Assembly: GCF_000224145.3 (NCBI RefSeq)
Contig: NC_020179.2
Location: forward strand, 2,108,796-2,172,795
Source: Ciona intestinalis
Taxonomy: Eukaryota; Chordata; Ascidiacea; Phlebobranchia; Cionidae
Length of the DNA: 64,000 nt
Reading direction: 5' to 3'
Shown: in pieces, positions 37,301 through 48,806 of the stretch
Numbering within the stretch: the stretch's first letter is position 1
Layout of the letters: each line of letters begins with the position of its first letter
Made by a program: the position numbers and the translations under genes
The notes under the pieces: model-generated
What the model saw: the letters and a program-made list of their open reading frames with translations, nothing else
Told to the model about the DNA's origin: nothing
Database searches by the model: none

Positions 37301-40300
37301 GCATTTCAAAGTCACTTGTGTGTTCTTGGGCAAGACAGTTTGACGGCAATTGCTTCAACTCAATGGTCACAAAAGGTTGTCTAAATTATCATCCATACAT
37401 GGGAATAATAAAAAAATCCAAAACATCACCCGGCCACAAAGTAACATACTTAGTAAGTAAGTTGGTACGATGTGTGTGAAACAGAACACCCATGTAATAA
37501 TGACTGTCGTTTTCCAGGCACACGAGAATACATTATGTTACATTTATTCATTCATAGCCTACGGCTCGTATAACTCCCAAAAGTTATTATTTCCTAGCAA
37601 ACGAATCGATTGCAATTCTCCATGTGTCTAATTATCGTCTATCGAACAATTCTAATCAACATTTTCAGTATTGGTTTCGCATAATAGGAATTATAATTGG
37701 CTTTGTTTCAAGAAAAGTTCTGTATTGATGGAACGGATAATTTACCGACATCGGCACTGGTTGTTAATTATTCATGCGGAATAAATCATAAGACAGACAA
37801 TATAGTCAGTTATATGACGAGCATACACGAAATCTGCACTGATTCCATATTGATCTATCCTTGCGGTGCATGGCTTTTGACTTCAATTTCACTCGCAATA
37901 AATTCTCCGTACAAAGTGTTTTGAATATAAAGTTGAATGGGGGAGACGGGACACCTTTTTATTCTATATTTTTCGTCCCATTTAGGGGTAAACAAAGAAC
38001 ATTTAAAGAATTATATAACCGTATCCTGACGACTGCCATAGACTGTTGTTAATTGTTAAAACACGATCAGAATATTTGGATATTATGTGCGAAAGGTGTC
38101 CCATCTTACCCCACAGAACTAAATATTTAAAAAAGTTTATAAATGTTTACTTTCGACCTTATCGTATAACCTAATTACACATTCTTTCAAAAAACATGCG
38201 TAGTTATATTTAATATATCTTTCTTGTACGACCCAAAGTGTACACGGTGGATTGTTTGGACAATCCCTTTCTAATTACAACGCCGCTTTTAAGCCTCTAT
38301 ACTTAAGTCGTGTCTTTAAAGAGACTAAAAGCATTTATACCTTTTGCTGTATATAGGCAATTAAATACAAATTGAAATATAAAATCAATATAAATATAGG
38401 CCAACTAAAGTCATGCGCGATTTTTTTATGGTGCAGTTTCAAGTATAAAGTCGATTTGTTATATATAGTTAAAATAACATTATATTTTGTTGTTTCTTCG
38501 CTTACAACAGCAAGGATCATATTAGTTTAACAGCATAGCGAACAAAAGGGAATTAACGTGGTATATAATCTCTAAATGGGCATTTCACCTATTGTTCCAA
38601 GAAATTGTGTATTATTGGAAAAAATGTGTGTTATAACGCTTTCATAAGAAAATTTACAAAGTGTTGCTATTTCACACATCAAGACTTAATAAAATATGCT
38701 TGCCGATATATATATATTTGGCTTTTACCTGTATCAATGCCTGGTCTGATGTATTTGTGATATCGGTCTGGATCCAACATTGTTTCAACGACTGCACCGT
38801 ACTTAAGATTTCTGAGCGGGTTTCTCCAGTATCTTGACTGTGGGCCGCCCCTGGAGAATACGATGTTGTTTAAATTTAGCAGTGATTAGGTTGCTTAACG
38901 AACCGAGAACTCAGATTAGAGTCTTATCGATTGCTTGTAAAGCGGTATAAGCTTGAAATGCTGCATGAATAGCGTGGGAGTTGTTAGCCTAAAATCTATA
39001 CGGAAATTTGTATGCCATACAGTATAGGGTGGGGGAAGATGGGACACCTTTTGACTCTAATTTTTCATCACATTTAATAGTAAACAAGACACATTCAAAG
39101 ATTTATAAAACTATATCCTCACGACTCTTATAGACCATTGTTGATTGTTTAAAACACGATCAGGATATTTAGATATTATGTGCTAAAGGTGTCCCATCTT
39201 TCCCCACCCTACTATATATAGCATATGCCGCTGAGTTCAAAAGTATTTGTTTTTAATTATATATATGGTAGGGTGGGGGAGATGGGACACTTTATCAGAC
39301 GGGCATTTATTTTCATTTTCAGACCAGACTTTTTTAATTGTCAGACGAAACTTTTTTTTGAATGTTAAAAACTATAACAGTAGGGCAAGGAAAAGAATGT
39401 TTAAACTTGATTTTCAAAGCGTACAGTATTATTTCGTGTTATTTACGTGTATTCCTGATAATAAATACACCTATTAGTCAAAATTAACAATGATTTTAAA
39501 CTTTCCCGTCTTATCTTGTGTTTTTCGAATTTGTAAAATTTCACCTGTTGTGTGGATTGCTAATAATTCCTCGTGTGTTTTGTTATATTTTTTTAATTTA
39601 TTGTCACTTAAGAAAGGAATGATAATACTAATTCTTGGTATCAACCAAAAACAACCATCTGTTCTGATTTAGGAATATTTGGCGATATGTAATTCAGTGT
39701 CCCATCTTCCCCACCGTAATACACTTTCCTGTTTTCATTATACTCAATGTCTCATTTTTATAAAAGTGCGCTTCACGTAAAGCATCAAGTCTGTTTCCGT
39801 TCTCTTCTGATATTAAAATATTACAGTTGTAAAAGTTCAGATTGATTAACAGTGCGCACGTCTTGCTACTTTAAACATCAAATATTCACGCTAATATGTT
39901 CTTCAGGAGATAGTTGGTTCTTACTAGCACACCTGGGCGAGGTGTTTAAACTAACCACTTTAATTCGTATAAAGTTTTAGTATGAAAAATAAACCAGGAC
40001 TACATATGCATCGAACTTGTTAAAACTAAAGTTAAAGATAATGAAACAGTAATCGAAAGCTTAAACGGCATTTTTTGTTTTTGGTCTATAGTGTTTTTAA
40101 TTGCAACTTATGTATGCTATTTAAACCATATACCATAGTATTATCATTATACATCAGCAACAAACTGAACGTATAAGTTTTGTTATCGTTAAAATCAAAT
40201 TACAAGAAGTTAAAAACACTAATAAGACATAAAACTTACCTTCCAGATTCAGTTGTATTTATAAGCAGCCAAGACAACACGAAAATTTGCAAAACTAACT

Positions 40301-40304
40301 GCAT
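31360..40304 (-). CDS. GABA-A/glycine receptor-like Cys-loop anion channel subunit
   Basis: Ten minus-strand exons: 40304-40240, 38850-38729, 36686-36619, 36362-36279, 35915-35754, 35117-35048, 34985-34866, 34511-34278, 33101-32984, and a last exon starting at 31573 (or 31543) and ending at 31360; about 418 residues. A signal peptide begins [14 protein letters not shown]. The extracellular domain has [28 protein letters not shown] (loop A), [15 protein letters not shown], and the Cys-loop [15 protein letters not shown] with 13 residues between the cysteines. TM1 is near [21 protein letters not shown]2 is [17 protein letters not shown] with the anion-selectivity PAR motif, Gly at 2', Thr at 6' and Leu at 9'. 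TM3 is [18 protein letters not shown] and TM4 [18 protein letters not shown]. It would act as a chloride-channel subunit at the cell surface. Which vertebrate class it belongs to is not decidable here. The exon 7/8 junction needs an unusual donor, and the last acceptor is uncertain. Confidence 0.88.
31936..32070 (-). mobile_element. tRNA-headed SINE, 3' part
   Basis: Reverse tail: AATGAATAAATG, then ACCCTCGCGTGTCCGGAAAA and GTGTTCTGTTTCATACACCA. Last intron of the channel gene. Confidence 0.75.
32147..32300 (+). mobile_element. MITE, right end missing
   Basis: Left end TATAGTAGGGTGGGGCAAGA; ends abruptly near TTTGTTTACTATACCAAATA. Confidence 0.8.
33583..33775 (-). mobile_element. MITE, degraded right end
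   Basis: Left end GGTACAGTGGGGAAAAGATG followed by TCTATTTTATCGTCCCATTT; the right end has decayed to TATCCATCTTACACG. Confidence 0.75.
33925..34248 (-). mobile_element. tRNA-headed SINE, near full length
   Basis: Reverse copy from GAATAAATGTAACTTACTTT to the head GGCGCGCTAACCACTTTGTC. Its head ends about 30 bp from channel exon 8. Confidence 0.85.
34565..34675 (+). mobile_element. MITE, left half
   Basis: TATAGTACAGTGGGGTAATA to GTCGTGAGGATACGTTTA, then truncated. Confidence 0.75.
35243..35440 (-). mobile_element. MITE, full length
   Basis: Reverse copy with intact ends: TATAGTAGGGTGGGGGAAGA and CCCCCTACCCTACTATAT. Between channel exons 6 and 5. Confidence 0.9.
35978..36125 (-). mobile_element. 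MITE, left end missing
   Basis: Starts inside the element at TTGTCCCATTTAATGGTAAA and ends GGTATCCCACTGACCTACTA. Confidence 0.6.
36831..37027 (-). mobile_element. MITE, full length
   Basis: TATAGTAGGGTGGGGAAGAT at the left, TGTCCCGCATCTTCGCCCAC at the right. Confidence 0.88.
37316..37556 (+). mobile_element. tRNA-headed SINE, 5'-truncated
   Basis: Begins at the body segment TGTGTTCTTGGGCAAGACAG and ends with CATTTATTCATTCATAG. Confidence 0.8.
37937..38118 (-). mobile_element. MITE
   Basis: Left end shortened (AATGGGGGAGACGGGACACC); right end GGTGTCCCATCTTACCCCAC. Confidence 0.8.
39021..39218 (-). mobile_element. MITE, full length
   Basis: AGTATAGGGTGGGGGAAGAT to TCTTTCCCCACCCTACTATA. Only about 45 bp from the variant element that follows. 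Confidence 0.9.
39262..39722. mobile_element. MITE-ended element with unrelated ~400-bp interior
   Basis: The ends match the common MITE (left GGTAGGGTGGGGGAGATGGG; right GTGTCCCATCTTCCCCACCG), but the interior shares none of the usual landmarks (no TTTAAACAATTAACA, no TTTGTTTACTA). Length is about 460 bp. Confidence 0.6.
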
Positions 40305-40691
40305 AGTAACAAACTTCTCTAATAATTGATTCTAATCAAACAAGAACATGAGATAAAACAGAATCTGCTATCGTAGAAACCCAAACGATACCAGGTCCCG
40401 CAGGCTAATGCTATTTTTATTGTTCTCTCTTATACCTTCATTCACAAGCGCGGTCGAGTTGGAATGGACTGCACTCGCAAGCTGCATGTCCTTTTACCCA
40501 CGCCTGGCATTGCGCAGACCACCGGAACAGAATCGATACGCAATAGTTGCAAGCCTTTATATATTAGTATGTTTTGACTTTTGGTATAGATGTTGATGGT
40601 CAAACTAAATCTTATTCTTCGTTAGTTCATTGTTACAACGAACTAACGTCAACTATTTGTTTATTATATTGCTTTTATTCATTCAGTTTTA

Positions 40692-40725
40692 CATGGCTTA
40701 TACTCAATACGTTAAGTAGGCCATG
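40692..40725. mobile_element. 34-bp palindromic mini-element with 7-bp flanking repeat
   Basis: CATGGCTTATACTCAATACG then TTAAGTAGGCCATG. Flanks are AGTTTTA (40685-40691) and AGTTGTA (40726-40732), six of seven identical. Confidence 0.7.
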
Positions 40726-40955
40726 AGTTGTAACGGTAAGGTTATGACTTCGAAACTCGTTCTATAAGTTAGTGTGTACAGCTACTGAACTAAGATCGTC
40801 AAACAGAGATGTCACGTAAGAATACCCGATTTGAGTAATATAGAATGTATAGTTTTTCCTTTTATTGGTATATATTTTGCAGTTTTAGGGGTAATAGCTT
40901 AATAAACATTCAGTACGCTGACGCTGAAGGTTTGCTACCGAACTATAAATTCAAT

Positions 40956-41152
40956 ATATAGTAGAATGGGGGAAGATGGGACACCTTTTCGTTTTATTTT
41001 CTCGTCCCGTTTGGTAGTAAACAAAGAACTTTCAAAAAATTATAACACTGTAACCTAAAGACTCCAATAGACCGTTGTTAATTGTTTAAAACACAACAAA
41101 AGTATTTAGATATTATGTGCTGAAGGTGTCCCATCTTCCCCACCCTACTATA
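40956..41152 (-). mobile_element. MITE, full length
   Basis: ATATAGTAGAATGGGGGAAG to CTTCCCCACCCTACTATA; abuts the SINE that starts at 41155. Confidence 0.9.
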
Positions 41153-41154
41153 TG

Positions 41155-41393
41155 TCCTGGCGCCATAGCGCAGTGGTTAGCACCCCTGGCCCTAGCTTTT
41201 AAGCCTCGTCGCTGCTACGACAATTTCTTCAGCCCAGTGGTGACCGACGGCCAAGTTGTCGGCCAATCCCCCCCTTAAGTCACCGTGGTAACTCGTACAT
41301 AATTATGCTCGCTCGAGGTGTATGAAACAGAACACCAGTGCTTTAACGACTGTCGTTTCCCCGCCACGTGAGGGTAAGTAAATTACATACATT
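41155..41393 (+). mobile_element. tRNA-headed SINE with internal deletion
   Basis: Head GCGCCATAGCGCAGTGGTTA, tail GAGGGTAAGTAAATTACATA. The usual TGTGGGCGTATGTG body block is missing. Confidence 0.8.
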
Positions 41394-42401
41394 CATATGT
41401 AAAATTTTATAAGCTGTTTATTTGTAGTACCGTTGATTGTAACCTCTGTTTTTCTCAAGTTATTTGTGTAATGTCGTCGGTTTAGCACTTAGTGTATTGA
41501 GACACGCTTTGCTTTTATTGTTTACGTAATGTTTATATTGTCCGTTTTGAATGTGTTTCTTCTTACTATTTGTGTTCTTTTTTGTTTTCCTTATTATTAT
41601 TTGACCTGGTATTTTGCATTCCTGGATACTGTTATTTACGCACGTCTTGTTTCCTGTTCCTGTTTCAACGTTTCCGCGTGTTCCTTTTATTGCATTTATT
41701 GCCGTTAGTCTAATAATTGCAGCTTGTGACGTGCCGCGCATTGCGCGCCTTTTCTCCTTCCAGTTTTGGGTGTAACAGGCAGTTTTCGTATAGTACTGTT
41801 TTTTTTTTGGCTAAAGGTCGTAGCATTGTTTTGTTGGGCAAAGGTTATATTATTGTAAGCGAACTATATCGAATCGTTTAGAAAAGCGGTATTGAGTTGT
41901 CGTTTATGTGGTGTAACAGTTTAGTGTATATTTAATTATTATTCATTTCTATGCAGTTTCTATTAAATTACATATTTCTATAGTTGATTCGTATTCAGTG
42001 TAGCTCATAACAGACTGCAGCAGTCAGGCACCGCCGTTAAAGCAGCGTCCCCGACTATAAACCACAGTTATAAAACGTAACATTTGTAATAAGATTATGT
42101 ACAACAAAACGTAAAAACTGCATTTAATTTATTCTTCGGCAGGATTTCTGCCTTTTGGCTAGTCTTTAATGCCAGTTTAAATTGAATGGGAGTTGGGGAG
42201 ATGGTTTGTTTCATTCACTTTTATCGTCTAGAAGTAAACTCGAGCGGTTGAGGTTGGTTGCCCTCACTAAATGTCGTATAACTTCTTTATTATTTAGCAC
42301 AGTTCCGATTCATATAGGCTACCTCGCGCCCGTTTATGAATTAGTAGCAAATTTTGTAAGACATTATTACTTTTCTTTTGTATACCTGACAACAGCTGTC
42401 C

Positions 42402-42708
42402 GGTCCTGTGGCATAGTAGTTAGCGCGCCTACCTGTAACCTAGAGGTAATGGGTTCAAGGGCCGACGCTCCCACCATTGTGGGCGTATGTGTCCTTGGGC
42501 AAAGACACTTAACGGCAACTGCTCCAACCTAATGGTCACTAATGGGCTGTACAAATTATCAGCCATACAAAAAATTCCCCCCTCCAAAAAATAACACAAA
42601 GTAACATACATTGTAACTAAGCTATAGCACGAGGTGTATGAACCAGAACACACGTGTTATAACGACTGTCGTTTTCCGGCCACGCGAGGATAAAGTACGA
42701 TTCATTCA
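42402..42708 (+). mobile_element. tRNA-headed SINE, full length
   Basis: Head TGGCATAGTAGTTAGCGCGC, GTAATGGGTTCAAGGGC, full body and tail GAGGATAAAGTACGATTCAT. Confidence 0.88.
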
Positions 42709-43118
42709 TTCAAAACAACATTAAATCATATGGCCGCACTAACCTATATACATCATATCCAGCATTTTGCAACCCAACTTTCTATAACAACATCAATAAA
42801 TCTATAATAGGCTGCTACATTTATCTTTTTTTACATGTCAGAAAATTTAAAAAGTCCATTACCGTAGAGCCAACCTCATAAAATAATGAGTTTTTCATTT
42901 GTGCTTTTCACTTGCGCCATCATTGCGTTTCACGTTGTCTGTTGTACATAAGTATCGACCCTGGCTTTAATTGTTTAAATGGTGCACGAAAATGATTTTA
43001 AACTAAATAGGTATAATACAGTAAAGTGAAAAAAGAAGGGACACAAATATATTGCCAAATGTTTTGCAAAAATAAAATACTTGACGGTTGTTTGGTGATA
43101 CCACGAAGAATTAGTACT

Positions 43119-43268
43119 ATAGTAGGGTGGGGGAAGACGGGACACCTTCAACGTCTATGGGAGTCGTAATGATACAATTTTATAATTGTTTGAACGTTGT
43201 TTGTTTTCTACCAAACGGGACGAGAAAATAGAATGCAAAGGTTTCCCATCTTCCCCACCCCACTATAT
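43119..43268 (+). mobile_element. MITE with ~45-bp internal deletion
   Basis: TATAGTAGGGTGGGGGAAGA is followed almost at once by CAACGTCTATGGGAGTCG, so the TTTAGCACATAAT-AATTAAC segment is lost. The right end is intact. Confidence 0.85.
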
Positions 43269-43577
43269 CATTTCTTTATTAATTGACAACAATTTAAAGA
43301 GATGTACTAAAACGCACTAGAAGTCATTTACCGATTCACACAACAGTAAAATGGGTCAGTTTAAAGTTATATATAATGAAATTGTTCGTCTATCGCCATC
43401 GGTATAAAGATTTTTTAAAAGCACGTCTTTTGCCAAGTATAGTCTTCCCTAGCCCTATTATATTAGGCTTGTTGTTTAGGTTGTGCTTATGAAGTGACAA
43501 TCTTGCCTTCACTAGGTGTCGCTCGGAAGTAGTTTCACTTCCAATTGTTACGGCGTGCGAGTCTCCCAAGGATTGAC

Positions 43578-43611
43578 CATGATCCATTTAATGTATTGAG
43601 TATAGGCCATG
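43578..43611. mobile_element. 34-bp palindromic mini-element, diverged
   Basis: CATGATCCATTTAATGTATT then GAGTATAGGCCATG. Flanks are GATTGAC (43571-43577) and GTTGGAC (43612-43618), five of seven identical. Confidence 0.55.
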
Positions 43612-44587
43612 GTTGGACGCCACTCATAGTCTCCTAAGGTCTAATTCCCATTGTCGTTTTGGAATATCTGGTCTCGATTATTAAGACGACTCGACCATTA
43701 TTAAGTCTGTTTTAAACAAGACTCGGAAAGCATCTGAGTATATCTTTATTGTTGGTTCGTATTTGACGGTGCATAGATTACAAGAGTGGGCATAATTACT
43801 TAATTAAAGAACTCTATATTTCTTATTCACACCTGCATGCTTTATCCGCAGCAAGTAACAAGTATAGTTGGACAGGGTGAATTGAAACGCTATATATAGA
43901 CAAGTTGGGATATTTTTTCAATCACCATTTCGGGTGTCCACTTGATAACTGTTGGGTTAATATTAGGAATTAGAAAAATACATCATTTTATAAATACACA
44001 ACGTTCGTTATAGTAGTTCACGGTTATTTTTTAAGCCAACTTCAACGAAAATTTGATGAAAACATTTTAATGTTTTATATGCAATTACCTCATGAACCCG
44101 CGTTAAAGCGTTCCATCTTATTCCAACCCTGCTATATAACATTCACCTTGAAGGTTGCTTTATTTCTGCAGGTGACGTTTCTCCCAAATTGTAGTAATAT
44201 GACGAATTTGAGCACCCGCCGCGCGGTAAAAGTTCCCTTAAATGTTACAAAATTATTTTATTAGATCTTCTTCTATGTTAAACGCAATAAAGAGCCATCA
44301 AGCAGAAAGTGTTATTTCTATTTTTTTACCAAAACCGTCATTTTTTTATATGGTTGGTGCATGTTACATAATGCCAATGTTAAATTGCCGCTTCAACGCT
44401 TTTAACAAATAAAATGCATCCCTACTATTTTACCTGGGGCGGTCGTCGCGCACCAGTAGTTGTTAGAAATTATACGAGCAGTCAGCTTGGGGTATTTGGA
44501 CGGATTGCAGTATTAGCCTAACTCATGGAACATTTTTATATAGCAGCGTTTGTGTATTTGATTACAGTATTACCTGTTGTAATTAAT

Positions 44588-47500
44588 ATGTCTTTGTCTG
44601 ACAATGCAGTCGTATGTGCATTGAAAGAACAGTTTGGGTTCGAGGTCGAATCTATCAAGTCTCTTGACGGATACGAAGATTTTAATTTTTATGCAAAAGA
44701 AGTTTCAAGTCAAAGAGAATTAATGTTAAAAGTAAAAAGGCCTTTACACGACCCTGGTAATTTGTTGTTTTTGGAATTTATGGCACAGTTCGATGCAGTC
44801 ACGCTTCGCCGCAAAAATGGACAATATTTTACAACATAATTTTGTTTTTGGTTCTATTTGTTCAATATAATTTACATTATTATTTATGGCATATAGCTTA
44901 AAAATAGCTTTATAGCTCTGCTGGCATAGTTCACCAAACTATGTGGCATATCTGGTTGTTTTTCTGTGGAAAGAGTTGTCTGCTCGGACACTGAAAAACC
45001 AATGAGTCATTTATAGGGGGACAGTAAGTAGCCAAATTTTAACATCGGTTTATGGATAGTACTAGGAATTAAATCTACACTTTCTATTGACCGTTTTCGA
45101 TTTATCTTCTTCCATATTTGCACCGTTGGCGTCGCGAAAACTTAAATTAAGCCCAGAATGGACTATTTGTAAATCAACTACAAAGTGTGACATTTGTCCT
45201 TCAAGGATTTTATATTTTTTTACTAACAGAGAGTCCAACTTCGGATGTTATGCGGAAAGCAATGATTCATTTGCGGTGCCATGGTGTTCTAGCCCCAGAA
45301 CCAATTCAAAACCGCCACGGAAAATACGACAGCTCTTTCAAGTTTGGTAAGTGGTAAAAGTTGTTGTGAAATCAATCAACAAAGTCCTAATAAATGTGTT
45401 CCCAAATTTGATCACCTGTATATGATATAGTAGGGTGGGGGAAGATGGGACACCTTTAGTACATAATATCCAAATCGTGTTCTAAACAACTAACAACGGT
45501 GCATGGGAGTTGTGAACATATAGTTTCATAATGAATGTTTTTTGCTTACTACCTAATTGAAAGAAAAAGTAGAATGAACAGGTGTCCCATCTTCCCCCAC
45601 CCTACTATATACACGCTATTGCTAAGCTCTGGTGTTTTTATCTTACACTGACCCTGATTCACTTTTACCAAATGTCAATCCGTGATATTTTATTGTAGAT
45701 GATCCTGTTGGAAAGAGGTTTTTGGAGCTTTACACTTTTGTGCCTGGCAAAACTGTTGCGGACACTTTCTGGACACCGAAATCTATGGAGCGTATGGCTG
45801 TCAACGTTGGCCAACTGTGCGCGAAAGTAACAATGGCATTACAGGCATGATTAGTTGTTTATACAAACCCAATTAAGTATAAAGGCGGGTTCACACTACG
45901 GGCGGTAAAAGCGCTGCCGATGAAAGAGAGCGATTGTCGGCCGATATGTCTGCCGACAAAGCATTCACACACAAATGTAAAATCACCTGGTATCCTGTTC
46001 TGTTTGGCGGGAAGTTGTAAAATAAATTAATAGTTTTAGCGTAAATATGCGATTAAAGTAGACGAAAATACCCAGGAAAGAATTTCGTTTAGCAGGCATT
46101 GGATTTTAAAGTTTTTAACGCAGATGCCGAATTTAACAAGGATTTGGCTAATGTTATATCTGCCTCTATATTCCATATAGTTTGGTTTTATTTCTTCATT
46201 TTTTCTACAAAGTAATTGTTAAAAATGCTCTTAACAATAGTCACAAAACACCTTAACGAACGTTGATGTTTTTAATATTATTACGCTAAATTTACAATAT
46301 AGTAATCCTGCAACAAAATATATTCATTATTACATTCATATTTACTCGAAAATTATCTCAACTGTTTAATTTGCAGCGAAATAGTTGACGCGAAAACGGT
46401 TACTTTTCGCCCCAAATTAAACTGTTCATCGCTAGCTATCATTGGCAGAGCAGAAACTGTTTCTAATCGATTTTCTGTCGCTCGTATCGCTAGTGATGGC
46501 GGAAGTGACGTCAGAAAATCGCCAGACTCTCTCGAATCGCCAGCCATCAGCGTTAGTGTCAACCCGTGCGCTAGTGTGAAAACAATTTGAATTAAACGCT
46601 CTTTTAGGTTGCCTATACACGTCGTGGTGTAGCTTGCATTAATTAATATTTAATAAAACATTTAAATGGGATTTTCTGTTTGTTTTCAGACATTTACAAG
46701 CGACCTGGATATTCCGAACGTGATCTGGCATCCTCAGAATTTTATGAATTTCCAAAAATACGAGCGTTTTGTTCAAGATAAAGTTATGGCTGGCATTATT
46801 AAGGACTGCTTTAAACTGTTTGACGAAAATTTTCCAAATGCTAAAAAGAATCTACGAAAGGGTAAACATAATTAAAAGTTCTTAGTGTTATGGCATAGAG
46901 TACATTGGGGCAAAATGAAACATTAAGAAAAATATAGTTCTTTTTAATTATTCTTTTAAAAGTACCCATTTATTGATCAATAGTTGCGGTATTAATCTAC
47001 AGTATTCTATTAGCTCAATAAAGCGAGCAACAAATGAGATTTTTTTATAGTTTTAGTTTTAATTGTGTGAGAAAAAAGGAAAAATGCACATGAACAAAAT
47101 ATGCAGCTTTTAATTAGGAATATATATCTAAGCCTCTAAGGGCTGTATATTTCATACTGTAGACTGTAGAGGTTTGTAAGATTACCCCGCCCTATACTAT
47201 ATGTATAGTAAAGTGGAAGAAAACGGGACACTGTTAGCATATAGTATCCCAATATCATGATCACGTTTTTAAACAATTTAGAGCGTTCTATGAGAGTCTT
47301 GAGGATGCAGTTTATTAAATCTTTGAATTGCTTTGTTTACTACTAAATGGGACGAAAAAAAGAATAGTAAAATGGTTCCACCTTCCCCCACCCTACTATC
47401 TATTGTATGATTTTTCGGTACACAGTATATTTTAATATCTCCAGGTTTTATTCATTGTGATTTGAGTACGTCGAATATAATACTTGGTGAAGACGAGAGA

Positions 47501-47860
47501 TATGGCGTGATTGACTTTGAATTGATCTGCAAGAGTTACATCGTCTTTGAGCTCTCGGCCTGCGTGGCTTATATAATGACAACTGCAGTACAATACCAGG
47601 GAGACCCCATTTTGTTGGCACAACTTGTAATTCGCAGCTATGTGCAAATTTTTCCGTTAAATTTTACAGAACGGAGATTTCTCAGTATCGCGATTTGTGC
47701 ACGACTGGCGTCTTCATTTCTAATGGCAACTTACCAGGCTACCATTCAGCCTCATAACGTAGAATATCTATTTTCACAAGCTGGCAAATGCCCACAACTC
47801 CTTCATGTTTTACTCGAGAGACGGGTAAATCGTAAGAAAGACGATCAAAGCGTTATCTAA
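44588..47860 (+). CDS. HYKK: Hydroxylysine kinase-like (AGPHD1/HYKK) APH-fold kinase
   Basis: Five exons: 44588-44756, 45230-45346, 45699-45844, 46690-46861, 47445-47860; 339 residues against about 370 for vertebrate HYKK. Matches run along the whole protein: LKEQFGFEVESIKSLDGYED, ELMLKVKRP (nucleotide-binding Lys region), LELYTFVPGKTVAD, LCAKVTMALQTF, then the catalytic loop HCDLSTSNIIL with the Brenner-motif Asp and the metal-binding IDFE. HYKK phosphorylates 5-hydroxy-L-lysine using GTP in collagen-lysine breakdown (established for the vertebrate enzyme; orthology inferred here). An upstream in-frame ATG at 44525 would add 21 hydrophobic residues; the later ATG fits the family better. The donor after exon 3 appears to be GC (CAG|GCATGA). 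An alternative GT donor after 45826 keeps the frame but removes six residues that align well. Confidence 0.87.
45426..45611 (+). mobile_element. MITE, kinase intron 2
   Basis: TAGTAGGGTGGGGGAAGATG to TCTTCCCCCACCCTACTATA, with a short deletion after ATCCAAAT. Confidence 0.9.
45845..46689. other. Kinase intron 3
   Basis: Contains TATCGCTAGTGATGGCGG and nearby short inverted segments (46420-46560), plus one TGACGTCA near 46506. No exon supported; open frames on the minus strand here show no domain. Confidence 0.45.
47203..47402 (+). mobile_element. MITE, kinase intron 4
   Basis: Left end ATAGTAAAGTGGAAGAAAAC is mutated; right end CACCTTCCCCCACCCTACTA. Ends about 40 bp before the last exon. 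Confidence 0.85.
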
Positions 47861-47959
47861 CATTGTCGACAAGTACTATGTATTAGTATCCATCACTTAT
47901 GGTGTGGGATTAATTATCAATTTTATAAGTTTTAAAATTTGTATGTAGACCAAAATTTG

Positions 47960-48182
47960 TATACGGTGGGGTGGGGGAAGACGGGCCTTTAGCACATAAA
48001 GGGAAGACGGACCTTTAGCACATAATATCTAAATATTCTAATCGTTTATTCAACAATTAACAACGGTCTATTGGAGACGTGAGGATACGGTTTAATATTT
48101 TTTCACAAGTTCTTTGTTTACTACAAAATGGGACGAGATAATGGAATGGAAAGATGTCCCATCTTCCCCACCCTACTGTATT
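47960..48182 (+). mobile_element. MITE with internal ~26-bp duplication
   Basis: The block GGGAAGACGGGCCTTTAGCA is repeated immediately as GGGAAGACGGACCTTTAGCA, so the left end is doubled. Right end intact. Confidence 0.85.
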
Positions 48183-48294
48183 TATATATAGATACTCAAA
48201 TGTTATCTAAAGGTGTCGGCATATAGTTTCAAATAACAAACCAACTTCTAAAAAACACGTGTCAAAAGTCAAAACTAAGACTTTTCTTTATAGT

Positions 48295-48470
48295 TGGGTG
48301 TTGGGTGGGTAAAATGGAACATCTTTTCACTCTATTTTTTAATCTTATTTGGTAGCAAACAAAAAAACTGTATCTTTACAGATCTCATATATCGTTGTTA
48401 ATTGCCTAAAACACGTTCAAAATAATAAGATATTATGTGCTAAAGGTTTCCTTTCTTCCCCACCCGACGA
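48295..48470 (-). mobile_element. MITE, diverged
   Basis: GTTGGGTGGGTAAAATGGAA to TTTCCTTTCTTCCCCACCCG. Confidence 0.75.
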
Positions 48471-48478
48471 AGCGATTT

Positions 48479-48609
48479 TTGTTAACAACGGCGTATGGCG
48501 GTCATGAGGATGCGGTTTTATAATTCTTTTGAACCTTCTTTGTTTACTACCAAATGGAACGGGAAAATAGAGAGTGAAAAGGTGTCCCATATTCCCCCAT
48601 TCTACTATA
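48479..48609 (+). mobile_element. MITE, 3' two-thirds
   Basis: Begins at GTTAACAACGGCGTATGGCG and ends CCCATATTCCCCCATTCTAC. Confidence 0.8.
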
Positions 48610-48611
48610 TA

Positions 48612-48806
48612 AGTAGCTGGGTGGGAGAAGATGGGACATCTTAAAATATATATAATACCCAATTATTCTGTTCGGGTTTCAAATAAGTCGTAAGGATATT
48701 TTATTCTTTGAATGTTGATATTTTATTCTTTGAATGTTCTTTTTTACTACAAAATGGGACGAGAAAATGGAACAAAAAGTTGGGCCATCTTTCCTCGCCC
48801 TACTAA
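48612..48806 (+). mobile_element. MITE, diverged, with a short internal repeat
   Basis: GTAGCTGGGTGGGAGAAGAT to CCATCTTTCCTCGCCCTACT. ATATTTTATTCTTTGAATGT occurs twice in tandem. Confidence 0.8.

Larger units (their letters stand above)
40305..44524. other. Gene-free, repeat-rich interval
   Basis: Between the divergent channel gene (ATG at 40304, minus) and the kinase gene (plus). It contains a palindromic mini-element (40692), MITEs (40956, 43119), SINEs (41155, 42402), a second mini-element (43578), and a degraded MITE near 42190-42245. 41400-42180 and 43620-44520 show nothing I can assign. Confidence 0.6.

Noticed and set aside
39247-39477. 76-codon open frame starting [13 protein letters not shown]
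   Set aside because: Begins in the MITE-type terminal repeat and shows no protein features.
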